A stretch of DNA of 64,000 nucleotides from Suillus spraguei. Lineage: Eukaryota; Basidiomycota; Agaricomycetes; Boletales; Suillaceae. A program made the position numbers and the translations under genes. The stretch is from NCBI GenBank assembly GCA_016800925.1, contig JABCPU010000174.1, positions 1 to 64,000 on the forward strand, in the 5' to 3' direction. Positions 36,088 through 47,600 of the stretch are shown piece after piece (positions within the stretch are counted from its first letter, which is position 1; every line of letters begins with the position of its first letter). The notes under the pieces are model-generated. The model made no database searches, had not been told where the DNA came from, and saw nothing but the letters and a program-made list of their open reading frames with translations.

Positions 36088-37261
36088 TCAAATACCGAAT
36101 GCAATAGTCGGAGCAGAGTAGATGGCGCTAACAACCTGAACGTCCCCCTCCTCACCTGCGCCCGCTGCAACGTACAACGGAACAAAATGCTCAGTAGAAG
36201 GGTGCGCCTGCGTGAAGCCATCGTGCTTCATGAGGTCGAACAACGACTGCTTTCGTTCGTCAAACTGTTAAGGATAAAAATGAGCAATCTTGAAGAGAGA
36301 TGAGTATGCAGTATAAACCTGAGACTTGGATGCAGCCACTGTTATTGCCTGATCGAACATTGTCACGTTGGGTGACGCTGATTTCTCTGAAAATTGCTTT
36401 CGATCATGAAGATTGTGGACGGTCAGACCGCCTGCTAAGATGAGGATCCCCTCTTCTCTATGAATGCGAGACATTAGAGATGTCGGCTCTTATAAAATGC
36501 GAACGTAAAGAATAGACCCATACACGAACCTGAGTTTCGATAAAGCCTTTCCAACCGCCCAGTGCCGTTCTGGATCACTAGACCTTTCGATGGATACTTG
36601 AACGATAGGCAGGTCATCGACTTTGTCCCCAAACATGAGCTTGAAAGGAATAAAGATCCCATGGTCGAGTCCCGAGCCTTGACGTGGTGGAGAAGTCCGG
36701 CCATCCCATCCGCGATTCTCGCGAACGCCAGAGAGCTTGGCTTCTTTGCCTGCCTATAGTCATTTCAGAATTGGTACAAAGAAAGTAAATGCACGTCTGT
36801 TAAGACCTCTTTGTACAACAGGACGATGCGCTCAGCCAAAGCGCGGCTTCCTTTGGATTCGAAAGTTTGTTGATAAAAGTAAGGCTCAAACCCGAAGTAA
36901 TCCATGAGTAAAGGATTCCTATCTCCGTAATCCGTCACTACCAGACCCAATATCAGCTAAGGGTTCTTGGGAGTACAGCGGAATTTTTACCGTGACGTAT
37001 CCCTATCGTTTCCCAATGAGCGCTGAATACGACAATGCCCTTCGGCTTGTACTTCGCCCTCAAAGCTGGGCCGAAGTCACGCAAAAACTTCGCAAGGTCG
37101 CCCTCCTGGCCTATGGCGCTTGGCATGGATGAGTTCGTGATTTGCCTGGCAATGAGCATCGGGGACCCGTGCCCAAAGAAGAAAGCAGGAATTTTATCTG
37201 GGGTAGAAGGGAGTGCATCTAACGCAGTTCGCCATTCGCTTTGTGTCTTCGGAAAAGACAT
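36088..37261 (-). CDS. LigB-type extradiol ring-cleavage dioxygenase family protein
   Basis: A member of the extradiol dioxygenase class III / 4,5-DOPA dioxygenase family, which uses one metal ion to open catechol-like rings or act on DOPA. ATG at 37261 gives MSFPKTQSEWRTALDALPST, then PAFFFGHGSPML (His), GIVVFSAHWET (His) and VTDYGDRNPLLMDYFGF. AKLSGVRENRGWDG is followed by GLDHGIFIPFKLMFGD (His), IVQVSIERS, EEGILILAGGLTVHNL (His) and KQSLFDLMKHDGFTQAHPSTEHFVPLYVAAGAG. It ends SAIYSAPTIAFGI. All four candidate metal or catalytic His are present. A nine-residue insert (TSPPRQGSG) precedes GLDHG and is in frame. Introns of about 50-60 nt. Natural substrate unknown; pigment or aromatic breakdown is possible. 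Confidence 0.88.
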
Positions 37262-37476
37262 TATGATAATGCTGACGTTAAAGAAAAAGAATAGTGTCGT
37301 CCCCGACGTTATAACTCGAACAGCCTTGATGCTATTCCTCCGGCCGCAGTCAAGGCCGCAGTCATCTCATTTTGATCGGAATGATACAAGAATGACATTA
37401 TTGATACTGCCAAAATCATTACTCAAGCGATCTCCTTGCGCTAATCAACATTGTCACATATTGTCATCAGGTGATT

Positions 37477-37573
37477 GGTAGCGTGGCCGAGTTGGTCTAA
37501 GGCGTTGGATTTAAGAGCCAATCTGAATCCCAATGGGCGAAAGTCCGCGCGAGTTCGAACCTCGCCGCTACCA
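37477..37573 (+). tRNA. tRNA-Leu (UAA anticodon), probable short intron
   Basis: The acceptor strands GGTAGCG and CGCTACC pair in seven base pairs, with discriminator A at 37573. The D-arm is GCC-GAGTTGGTCTAA-GGC, and the anticodon arm starts TTGGA-TTTAAG (anticodon TAA). The long variable arm is TGGGCGAAAGTCCGC and the T-arm GCGAG-TTCGAAC-CTCGC. Both internal promoters match (TGGCCGAGTTGG and GAGTTCGAACC). The 97-nt length exceeds the usual 84-87. About 11 nt after position 37 are best read as an intron, although a version without intron also pairs four of five stem bases. A T-rich Pol III stop follows at 37579-37584. Confidence 0.93.
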
Positions 37574-38395
37574 TTAAGTTTTTTGATTTAATATTTTTTA
37601 TCCCTGCCCACAGAATAACACGATGGTGCGCATGGCTTCACCAGAAAGATAAAGGATTGTACAGTAGTGATGGCTACAGGTTGTTGGATAACAAAACAGC
37701 TTTGGTACTTCTCGATTTTGCCTCCGTATCTCCATACAAAAAGTTTACCATCAAAAAAGCTGTCAGGAAATTAATACAAATTGAACCGAATTATGCCGCA
37801 TGCTTACCCCTTCAATATTGTCTTCTCCTCCTGGACGCTGTCGCACCCTACAGCTTGAATAAGCGGAGAGTAGACAGCGAAGCAAATAACACGTACTTGC
37901 GAGTGGGAATAAATTGAGCCTGGGGTGGTTCACCGCCGAACAAATTGCCAATAGAGTCATGACCGCCCGGCTGTGTTCTTACACGTCTGATTAACCGCAT
38001 TAGTTCGTATTACAAGACTATTGAGGCTGTGATACCTCGTGGGCTTAAAGTCACCCGGGCTTCCCGGAGGACTACTTTGAACGGGCTGAATGCTTTGTAT
38101 TAAAATTGGAAATGGGAGCATCTAAATGTCACTGCACCTGTGTCGCGGTTGGGGGTGGCGGCGCGGTGGACAATGCGTCGTCTGTGAATTCTTCCGCAAG
38201 AAGTCTGTTGCTTTCCAATGAGGAAGTTGTGGGATTCGTAGCTGTTTCTGTTTATTCCGACTTTGTCAAAGACAAATAACCAGGTCACAAATGCCAGAAT
38301 CACCAGGTGGCTCTTCTTCGGTGCTCATTAGCTTGCCAAATTTGGCATATCCTGTCGATCAAATGAACACTTTTCAGTAAGGGAGATGATCTCAA
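37574..38395. other. Intergenic, no supported gene
   Basis: Beyond the tRNA terminator I see only unrecognised frames (60-90 codons on both strands) and no repeats that I can support. Confidence 0.4.
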
Positions 38396-38743
38396 TTATT
38401 CACGAGGTAGTTTCTGAATGTTGCTAAAGCCAGGATCAACAGTGGTTCCTGTGTATCTGGATGGGTCTGAGCCTCGCAGGCAGGAAGATGTTTGACAGGC
38501 CACTTACTTGAGGAACTCCACCAGGCTGCGCTTGGTGAAGACAATATTCGTGTTATCCCAGTCAAGCATCCCTATGATGAAATGTTAGGCGCGTTTCATA
38601 ATGAGCCATGAATGAACATACCAAGGTTCATCGACCAGTCTTTCTCCTTAGACATATCAACAACTTGCGAGGGGGTAAACCTATGTGAAGTCATGCAGCA
38701 TGTTAAGGCATAGACGTTATAGAAATACGTACTTCGAGGTCAT
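38396..38743 (-). CDS. 64-residue microprotein gene in four exons, unknown function
   Basis: Read on the minus strand, ATG at 38743 (context TCAAAATGACC) starts a three-codon exon MTS. The second exon (KFTPSQVVDMSKEKDWSMNL) is bounded by GTACGT...CACATAG before it and GTATGT after it. The third, GMLDWDNTNIVFTKRSLVEF, ends at a perfect GTAAGT. The fourth (YTGTTVDPGFSNIQKLPRE) follows an ATCCAG acceptor and stops at TAA 38396-38398. Three consensus introns keeping one frame open argue for a real gene, although no exon is long enough to stand out alone. I do not recognise the family. The product is small, soluble and Lys/Asp-rich. It is divergent from COQ7, with about 210 bp between start codons. 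Confidence 0.6.
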
Positions 38744-38952
38744 TTTGATCGCGCAGATATATCAATATCAACGTCTCTATGAGTTCGTGAACGGTGGTCA
38801 GTTCGGAAGACACGTTTGGTTGAGGGTTCAAATTGTTACCTTTTCTGGCCATTTGGTCGCTTGCAATAAACCTACTGCTACCAGTAGTACGTACTACCGT
38901 CAAAGTCAGCATTAGCCTGCTCAACTGTACGTTTGGCCTGCGGAAGCTACAA

Positions 38953-39738
38953 ATGCTGGCAGGGTGCCGTCTCCAGGCTGTGAATGCTTTACGGCCCTTG
39001 ACAAGAACTATCACATGTAGAGCATCCAATTCTTACACAGATCCCTCCAAGAACCAGGAGCCTGGGGTTTCTACGTCCCCTGACATTTCCCCAGAGCAAC
39101 GCGAAATTCTGGATAGAGCGCTGCGCGTGGACCAGGCTGGTGAAATTGCGGCTAATTGGATTTATAGAGGACAATTTGCTGTACTTGGCCGCGACCCGCG
39201 AGTTGGGCCCTTGATTCAAGTGAGCATCTCGAACAGCAATTCAACTATGCTCGATCAACTTATTTTGGCGGAAGGAAATGTGGGACCAAGAAAAACTGCA
39301 TTTAAAAGTGATGGACAAATTACAGCTACAACATGAGGTACGACCAACATTGTTATCCGATGTCGCCAAAGCTGCTGGTTATGCACTCGGGGTAGCAACA
39401 GCCCTCATGGGCAAAGAGGCAGCCATGGCTTGCACAGAGGCAGTGGAGACTGTCATAGGGGAGCATTACGATCAGTATGTTCTTGTTTTTAACTGCCATG
39501 TCCGCAAATCTTACGCTCCAGTAAATTCAGCCAACTGAAAGACTTCGAATTGTTGCCATCATCGCATCCAAGCATCCCACTTTTGAGGGACGTTATCAAA
39601 GAATTTAGAGATGATGAGCTGGAACACTTAGACACTGCTGTCGAGCATCACTCTCAGCGAGCTCCTGCGCATGCACTACTTAGTGCGGTTGTCGGTGGTG
39701 GTTGCAAGGTGGCCATAGAGTTATGCAAGAAATTCTAG
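38953..39738 (+). CDS. COQ7: 5-demethoxyubiquinone hydroxylase, mitochondrial
   Basis: A di-iron hydroxylase for the penultimate step of ubiquinone synthesis, on the matrix side of the mitochondrial inner membrane. ATG at 38953 gives a targeting leader rich in Arg and Thr (MLAGCRLQAVNALRPLTRTITCRASNS). ILDRALRVDQAGEIAANWIYRGQ follows, where the first Glu is an iron ligand. The second exon carries WDQEKLHLKVMDKL (ExxH ligands), YALGVATALMGKEAAMACTEAVETVIGEHYDQ, and the third FRDDELEHLDTAVEH (second ExxH). It ends VVGGGCKVAIELCKKF. Two introns (about 39219-39272 and 39478-39533) join in frame. The gene is complete and of normal length. Confidence 0.95.
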
Positions 39739-40432
39739 ACTATACTGGCCTTCATATTATCCACAAATAGAGGCGTGCATTACGGCGGATAGGATGGATC
39801 CACCTAATGGTACGCTATGCAGAAAGTGCGGTATATGGTCAAAATCACGCCTGAACCAATCCTTCCCCCTTTCGCTTGCCTGCCCAGCTCCATTTCAACT
39901 GCGATAACCACATCACTGAATCATCCAGTAAATGTAAAGGAGGAAACATACATGTGTTTTGCTTGCCAGGTAATAGATTGCGCCGGGCACGAGTACGAAC
40001 CCACACATCGTAACCCACGTTGTCCGTGGAGTAAATCTAAAGTGCTTATATGCATCTTCACGCTAGAAACAGAGGAAACTTCAGACAGACAGAGGTACGC
40101 GGTTGAACCCGACTGACCATACGGTTCCATCTTTCAATTGCGGGATCAACCTGTAGTGCGCATTAGAGAACGAGTTTTGAGTTCGAGCATACGTCCAAAC
40201 CTTCAAAAAACCTTCATTCATTTAGAAGCTGTAAATATATCTTCAAGCATTGTTAAATTGTGAACTGCTCACTGGGTACTGCCATGGTCGTATTGAAGGA
40301 GTGGTGTTGTTGTGGCTTGTTTGACCGCGCTTATTGGTAGCGTGTCCGCTGGTTCCTCGCGAACACTGAACATCTTTTACTTTTTTGACTTTCATCATCT
40401 TTCCAGGGCATTTGTGTTGACTCTTTTATTCC

Positions 40433-43244
40433 ATGGCTTATAACCGTGACTGGGATAAAGGAAAGGACAGCTGGGGCGACGGTGGGACATGGACTATTGA
40501 CAGAGGTAGAGGAAGGGATGATGACTACGGGGATGGGAAGCGTAGGAAATTTAACAATGGCGTGCGTTGTCCTTCTACCAAATTTATTCATTTTTTCATC
40601 CGTGCTCATTAGGGATACGACGCGAGCCATACCTACGAAAACCCAGCTACGAGGCCTCTTATAATCAACAGTCTCAAGGCAGACCGCAGGACTTTGTACA
40701 CGATCATTCTCACGACGACAGGCACCAGAAAGGCTTTCAAGGAAAAAAACGTCTGGTCCCCAGCGAACCAAGTCCCCACGTCATTTTCCTAGGATTGGAT
40801 CCTGACTTTTCTGAGGCGGATGTTTGTCGATGCGCTTTACATATCTTCGAGTACCGAGCTGAATCTATGCTACACTTTAGCTGCAGGCATACCTGTCCAA
40901 CAATGGATGCAACATTGAAACGGTCACCATTATAAGAGACAGATCAACAGGCACTTGCCCATTCGTATTCATATTCATACCGTGCATTGACGTTTGTGGC
41001 CATTGAATTTTTGAAGGTATCTCAAAGGGCTTCGGTTTTGCCCAGTTCGCGAGTGTTGAACATGCCCGTGCATTTGTGGATCCCATTTTCCCGTTTATTC
41101 AAGTGCCTCCACCCGCTTCGCACGGCGCTTCAGCAACAGCTACATTCTATAAGGCCCTTGAGACTGGCATTCCCCACAATGGTCGACGGGTCAAGATCGA
41201 CTATTCGCAAAGTGCTTTGCCTGACAAAGCTCGTGGTCGCCAGAACATGAACGATGGCACACGTGACATTGGCAACGCTCAAGGACCAGTGCTACTCTTC
41301 CGTGGTCTAGATCCGCTGTCGGGGCCGCAAGCAATTGCTCAGGCCATGATGAATTCAGCAGGCCCTGGGAAAAACGGAGCTAAAGGCATGAAACGGATTA
41401 TCCTCATCAAAGATAGGGTTACACTGGCCAGCTTTGGATTTGCATTTGTTGAGTTTATTGACAATCAGGTAATGCGAAGAGGAGTGATATAACATTGCTG
41501 TCTGATCCTGGTCTCTTCTACAGTCTGCAGCTTCAGTGCTGGCCACTAGCATGTCTCCTCAGATTCACCCTTCAGGTTTTCGAATCTCCGACAAGCCGGT
41601 GGCTGCTTCGTTTGCTCATCAATATTCATTCCAACCAGTTGATCATATGCTGCGCGATGAGACTGCAATTCCGTCGTCCATAAACCTGGGTGGAGTTGAA
41701 GGCGCATTTGTGAAGTATTGGGATGATTCTGCCATGGTTGCTGTTTTGGAATTCAAAGTGGAAGAACCTGCACAACCTCAGGTCCAACCCTCGACTGGAC
41801 CTGTTAAAGAGAAGAAGGAAAAGAAAAAGAAAGGTGTGTCGCTGAAATTAATTTTTTTTCACTAATTGACTTGGGGATTAGATGATGCCTTGCACAAACC
41901 TCCTGCACCTTCAGTATTGCCCATTTCGGATAAGCCTGTCACGCTCAACTTTAACAGAGGTGCCCTTGGAAGTAAGCCTAATGTATCGACTGCAAAGGCT
42001 CCGGGACAGTTGTCATTGGGTTTTTCTGCCGATGATTTCGCCGATGACGAAGATAACGCCGAGCCAGCAACCTCCGCGGAAGATAACAAAGGTTCTTGCA
42101 TATGTTCTCTGCAATTATTTGAGTATGAGAATTGACATTTGTCTCGTGACAGTGACAGCGTCGAAGATGGTCGCTCCACTCATCACAAGCAAGAAGGTCA
42201 GCTTGTTCCTGCATGATTTATCAGAAAAATGATTTTTGGTCTTCGCATCAGACTGTCAGCAATATCCTGAAATGGAATCAGGTTCAAGAAGAACTCAAGG
42301 ATGGCCCGAATGCCCATGCACCGGTTGGCAGATGTGTTATAATACGAAGAACAGGCAGCTGATCATTCAGGTTCCACAGGCCAATCCCCCAGCTGTTGTG
42401 ACCCCGACCGTGGTCTCAACAGTACCATCCAGGGCACCTTCTCCCGAACCTGTTGAAACTGAATTCGAGTTCTCTGATACTACTGCCATGACATGCTTGC
42501 TTTGCGCCCGACAGTTCAAGAGCCTCGATCAATTGAAGCGTCACAATAAGGAGTCCGGTCTCCACAAGGCGCGCCTCTTGTCAATGCAATATTGTTAGAG
42601 TGAGCTGACGATTTCTCCCGTTGCAATCTATCCTTTCTGTTATACAGAAGAATTTCAAGGATGCTAATCTGAGAGATGTCGCACGGGAAAAAGCCGTAGC
42701 TGCTCGTCAGAGTACTGACAAGACTCCTGAACAGCCCAAATATCGTGATCGAGCATCTGAACGACGTATTATGCATAACCAGCCTGACGTGCCTTTACCT
42801 GATAGTATCGTCAGTACAATCGGTAAGAAGAGACGACACCTTGAGGGCCCGCCCCCACCCCCTTCACCCCCGCCAGTGGTCAATCCTGGACAGGATGAAG
42901 CGAATGTCGGCAATAAACTCTTGAAAATAATGGGTTGGAAGGAAGGCTCTGGGCTGGGCACCGATGGCGAAGGCAGGGTGGATCCAATGTATGTATTACT
43001 TATTTTATGGTTTGGCGCTGCTGAAACGCGCGGCTCCAGTCAAACAAACATTTATGCACAAGGGGTAGGCTTGGGCGCCAGCAAAGGCAGGGAGTTGGGG
43101 AAGTATACCGATGGTTATGCTGGTTATGTGCACATGGCACAGGATGCGGTGAGTGTAGTCACTTCCGGCCAGGATCAATATACAACATGATTCCTTGGTA
43201 CTCATCTGAATACCCTACAGGCGAGAGAAAGATTTGGAAGCTAG
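40433..43244 (+). CDS. RBM5/RBM10-like RNA-binding splicing factor
   Basis: Multi-domain nuclear RNA-binding protein. It begins MAYNRDWDKGKDSWGDGGTW with an Arg/Asp/Gly-rich region. RRM1 follows (VIFLGLDPDFSEAD, then IETVTIIRDRSTGISKGFGF across a GC-AG intron at 40951-41016). RRM2 is VLLFRGLDPLSGP ... KRIILIKDRVTLASFGFAFV. Lys-rich KEKKEKKKK and acidic DDFADDEDNAE segments follow. A C2H2 finger (CLLCARQFKSLDQLKRHNKESGLHK), a poly-Pro tract and a G-patch (NKLLKIMGWKEGSGLGTDGEG ... GVGLGASKGRELGKY) complete it, ending ARERFGS at 43244. Domain order matches RBM5/RBM10, which act in alternative splicing and spliceosome assembly. A convergent neighbour starts 100 bp beyond. Confidence 0.9.
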
Positions 43245-43346
43245 TGTCGCGTTGCTCTAAGACGTCTCAGCTTGGATATCCTGTCTTACTCGTGATAATT
43301 TATGATTCATATGATTTGTACACATCGAGTGATCAAGTGAAAGTAA

Positions 43347-44440
43347 CTACAACGCCAGAAGCCACAAAAAGGGCGTGAGTAAGATAGTTAAGTAATTGCT
43401 TGATGACGAGAATGCGCCACTGTGCTGAGCTATTATACCGGCAGTTGATTGGGATGCGGGCAGTCCACTGGACCCTGAAGGCAGAAGAGTAGATGTCGCA
43501 ACAGGATATGTAGGAGAGGGCGTGAAAGTAGCCACCCCTTCCTCAACCGTGAAGTAGGTTCCCTTAATCAATCCATTAGTGACAGAAGGTGTATCACTCG
43601 CAGAATGCATACGGCAATTAGAGGTCCAATGTTCGAGGTCTTATCATGATGAGGGTTCTATTAATGATATATCTTCACACCAGGAAAGTGACCACACCTT
43701 AACATAATCAGCGAGGTGGCAAAATCCTGGATTGCTGTTTTGGATAGGGAACCCCTGCGGCGGAGGAACAGTTGGGAACTGCTGAGCGTAGAGTAAGATC
43801 ACATAACTACAGGGATTGTCAGAGTCAGTTTCCTTCTGAGGAAGAAGATAATAGTGGTAACCGATGCGGTCCGCTCCCGGACGGTGGAGTTGGACCCCTG
43901 TACTGTTCTACCTCTACCCTTCCGCGTGTTAATACAGAATGGTCTGTATAGACAATATGTCAACCTCAAAAAACAGACGCAATTAAGAACATATCTACCT
44001 TGTACGGTTACACCATTGACAATCCAGTGACAAATCTGACCCCGCGGGTCAGTATATCCTGGAGCCCAGGCATCCACCATCACAAGAGTGTATTTCTCAT
44101 TCAACAAGGTTGTCATATTGGCGGGCGTGACAGTAAGGTTTGGGGCAGTTTGCGTCCCTGCAGGACACGGGAGTGAACAAAATTTTACGACGAAGAGACT
44201 TCACTTACGAGACTTTGAAAGAAGTTGACCCGGGGTCACGACGCCGCCGCCGGTGTACGTTGCAGTGAGAAGCGCAGTAGGAGTGAAGTTCGCCAACAAG
44301 TCCGGCACCAGGCCAGCCCCCTGAAAGTGAGCACGGATAATTTCTATTCCTAGAGTGATATTGTCGAACTGGGTTGCGTGCACGAGGGGCGAGGCGAGAA
44401 GCAGCAGAGAGAAAATCATGCGTCTAGCTGAAGGTATCAT
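43347..44440 (-). CDS. Secreted PEBP-family protein, probably GPI-anchored
   Basis: Phosphatidylethanolamine-binding protein / carboxypeptidase Y inhibitor fold. ATG at 44440 opens a signal peptide (RRMIFSLLLLASPLVHA). Next come ITLGIEIIRAHFQGAGLVPD and LTATYTGGGVVTPGQLLS. The PEBP core is TLVMVDAWAPGYTDPRGQICHWIVNG (DPD-like and CHW signatures), then YVILLYAQQFPTVPPPQGFP and NPGFCHLADY. The C-terminus turns Ser/Thr/Pro-rich (TPSPTYPVATSTLLPSGSSG) and ends with a hydrophobic stretch NYLTILLTPFLWLLAL. A GPI-attachment signal is the simplest reading. Several introns of 50-110 nt. It shares the strand with the formin and begins 185 bp after the formin stop. Ligand and role in the wall are unknown. 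Confidence 0.8.
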
Positions 44441-44624
44441 GTTCGAAGGGTATCTTATATATGGAATATGTAGAGTCGTTAAGAGAACGGTTCAGAACTT
44501 GGAATTCTGAAAGTTGAACTCTCTCGGATTCAACATTGGCAAACAAACAGTCCTTCAGTTAGGTGCGTGCTAATGTAAGGAGATACGATACAGATAAAGA
44601 AACATCTAATGAAGGCAGATGGAA

Positions 44625-47600
44625 TTATGTGACGTCCAACACTGTTGCGTCTGGGCTGGGTAGATCTGGTAAGCTTACTGTGGGAGACAAAGCAGATTGT
44701 GAGTCAGCACCACCAAGGTCAGTCCTTCTCCGCGCCCGCCGTCGTGGCGCAGAAGGGATGGTAGGTGACGACGTCCCGAAGCCATCGGCTTTGAGAGCAG
44801 CCAGCATATCTCGCGCGACGTCAACGGTAGTGTCAAGTGGAAGTACGAGAGGTCTAGCGTCCGGTTTCGGACGAGCCCTTCTTGCGCGACGTGTGACCGT
44901 ATCACCATTGCGCAGCTTCTCCAGTAGATTGTCCAGAACCGACTCATCTTCCTCTCGTATGCTAGCATCCTTGGCATTCTGGCGCAACTGCCTTGTCTCT
45001 GCCATAGCTTGCTTCCGCTTCTCAACCGCAGCCTTCTCTTCAGCAGCGGTTTGGTTTTCCATCTTACATTTCTGCAAAAAACTAGGTAACCTTATTGCGC
45101 CAACATGTCGGGCCCACTGACCTTGTAAGAAGTGACAAAGGTTTTGAAAACCGCAAAGAACTCTGGTGATGTAACGTTCTTGTCATCCTCGCCGTAATAC
45201 TTGACCACTTCCGTGAAAGTAGTTTCCGCGTGATTTACATCATCGACGAGATATTCTAGCCTTGACGTTGCCTTTCCAACAAAGGTCCACATCTGGTTAC
45301 TGAACCCGTCATTTTGTGCCAGGTCGGTGTGATAGTCATTCAATTCCTGACGAATTCGTTTCAAACCCTCGCGAAGTTCGGCGAGATCTTTTCGGATATC
45401 CTGAGTATTCACTGAAGTGAGCTATGTCAGTTAATCTAGGTTTGTTGTACAGCAGGAACGAACCTCGGTAGGCCTCGGCAGGTTTGGCGAGCTCGTCTAA
45501 AAACTCTTCCATACTTGGAAAATGTTTATGAATTGTCCGCTCAAGGAAGTGAAGTAGTGTGGTATTGTTGACGGATTTAGTATCAACAAGCTGTAATGAG
45601 ATTGAGCCAAGTAGAGAGGACAAAGGGAGAAGTCTACCTTATTAATACTGCTCACTCTAAAACCAAAGGCGCCCCCCTTAATCCCTGTACCATTCATGTA
45701 GTTGCCAACCATGAGTATGAGCTAAAAATATTTTAGGCAAAAACAACACTTTGAGCTCAGGACCTACATTTAGAACTTCCTTGAAGTGCTTAGCATGCAG
45801 TAAAGCATCTCCAGCTTCGCCCACCTTCCTTGCGCCCTATGTGATGGAGGTGAATAACTTAAAATGCCCAATGAATGATTACATACGTCATCCAGGAGTA
45901 GCCACTGTTCCTCGAACTTGCACTTGTAAAGCATACCCTCTATGCGGGGACCAAGACGGTCAATCTGTATGAGCTTGACCATGAGCCGATCGGAAGGGTG
46001 CAATCCAGCCAGTTCCTCAGGCTCAGCGTTACGGTATACATTGAGTTTGCCAATCTGAACATGACTTAACCACCAAAACCTAAGGATTCAGCGGATATCG
46101 CACCTGTTCTGGGGTGGGAAGGACGCCTTTGAGTTCGCTCAAGAAGTTTTCAGAGCACATCTCCTGGTCAAATTGCTGTATACGGCGTGCAATTTCTTCA
46201 GGTTCCATCTTCTTCACCCGCTGGATGAGTATTTCTGGAAAAGAATATTTAAGTGGTATGTCCAAAATCTTCTGGTGCTCCAAGAACTAACCAACTCGTT
46301 TCTTCGTCTGTGGGTCAAGGACGCTCTTCAACTCGGCTTGCCTCTGTCGAGCTTTCCGGCGCGGGGGTGGATGTCAACTAAAACGATGAAATAACAGGGA
46401 GAACATACCCATAAGATTGATCATCAACTGCTTGGCTTTGAAGTCCTCCTCCATTTCCATCCACACCCCGTCAGATTGTAGTTTAGCAAGCATTTCTTTC
46501 TCTTTCTCAGGTTCTTCGTCTTTCCAAAGTGTCTTGCCGACTTGCTGTTGCGGAAGCTTGTCCCACTGCAATTGCTTCATCTTGGCACTGGGTGTAAATG
46601 GCATATCTTTGCGAGCAGATAGTAGGATATTGAGATTTGCACTGAGGAGCATGGATGCTCGAGCTGAATTAGATGCTGAACTTGGGATAGAACTAGCACC
46701 CTTCAGGAAGGAGGGTGGTGGTGGCGGTGGCGGCGGCGGCGGAGCACTGGAAAAAGTTGGAAGAGGAGGAAGATATCCAGGTGGTGGTGGCGGCGGTGGC
46801 GGTGGAGGAGGCGGAGGAGGAACTGGCGGGGTTGGTTCATCATCATCTTTCGGTGGTACTGGTGGTGGTGGCGGCGGGGGCGGTGGAGGGAAAAGAGGTG
46901 CGGCCATAACGTCAGATTCCTCAGCAAGGGAGGCAAGCGGAGATGGCGTTGAACTACCCTCCAAAACAGGTGGTGTTCGACCTCGGGATTGCAGTTTTTT
47001 AGCAAGCTGTTCAGTGAAGGACGCAACAGTGGGTTCACGAGATAATTCTGATGAACTGTTCGAGCCGACGGAGGTGGGTTGGGTATCATCAGTCAAAGCA
47101 GTGTATCCACTGCGTGTGGATTGACCAAATTCGCTCTCCACATCATGCTCTTCACGTAGTGACGACTCATAATCACTATAATCAAGTGCGTTGTCATACC
47201 GAGGTGCGAGAAGATTGTTGGCGCGATGTGAACGGCGTAGTGATGGTGTATCATCGCCTGGTATCATACGGTTCGTACGCCTTGGTGAGCGATTGATACT
47301 CCGAGGACTAGCAACGGCACCATCTTCAGGCGATAACTGTACGACACCTGTGAGCATTTACAGGCATTGCTGATGAAAAGATCATACAAATTTGGCATTC
47401 GCTACGAGCTGATGGTTAATTTGTGCCCGTTCATCCGCCTCGTCAGCATCCATGAATTGCGACTCATGGCCGTTAGGGACTCCTGATATCCTGGTAGCTT
47501 TGGAACGTTGTGATAAGCCTTTTGAACCATTAGCGCCCCGTTGGACATCAGACTTCCGAGGAGTGGCGTCGCCATCCGATTGGTCGTCTTCACTATCCCC

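Noticed and set aside
39817..40116. 99-codon plus-strand frame with a CFACQVIDC pair
   Set aside because: It lies in the COQ7 to RBM5 gap with low-complexity composition and no domain; a chance frame is more likely.
44563..45120. 185-codon plus-strand frame
   Set aside because: It is antisense to the formin C-terminal DAD exon, which reads as conserved sequence on the minus strand.
46417..47124. 235-codon plus-strand frame, Gly-rich
   Set aside because: It is the antisense of the formin FH1 polyproline region; Gly runs are the complement of Pro codons.
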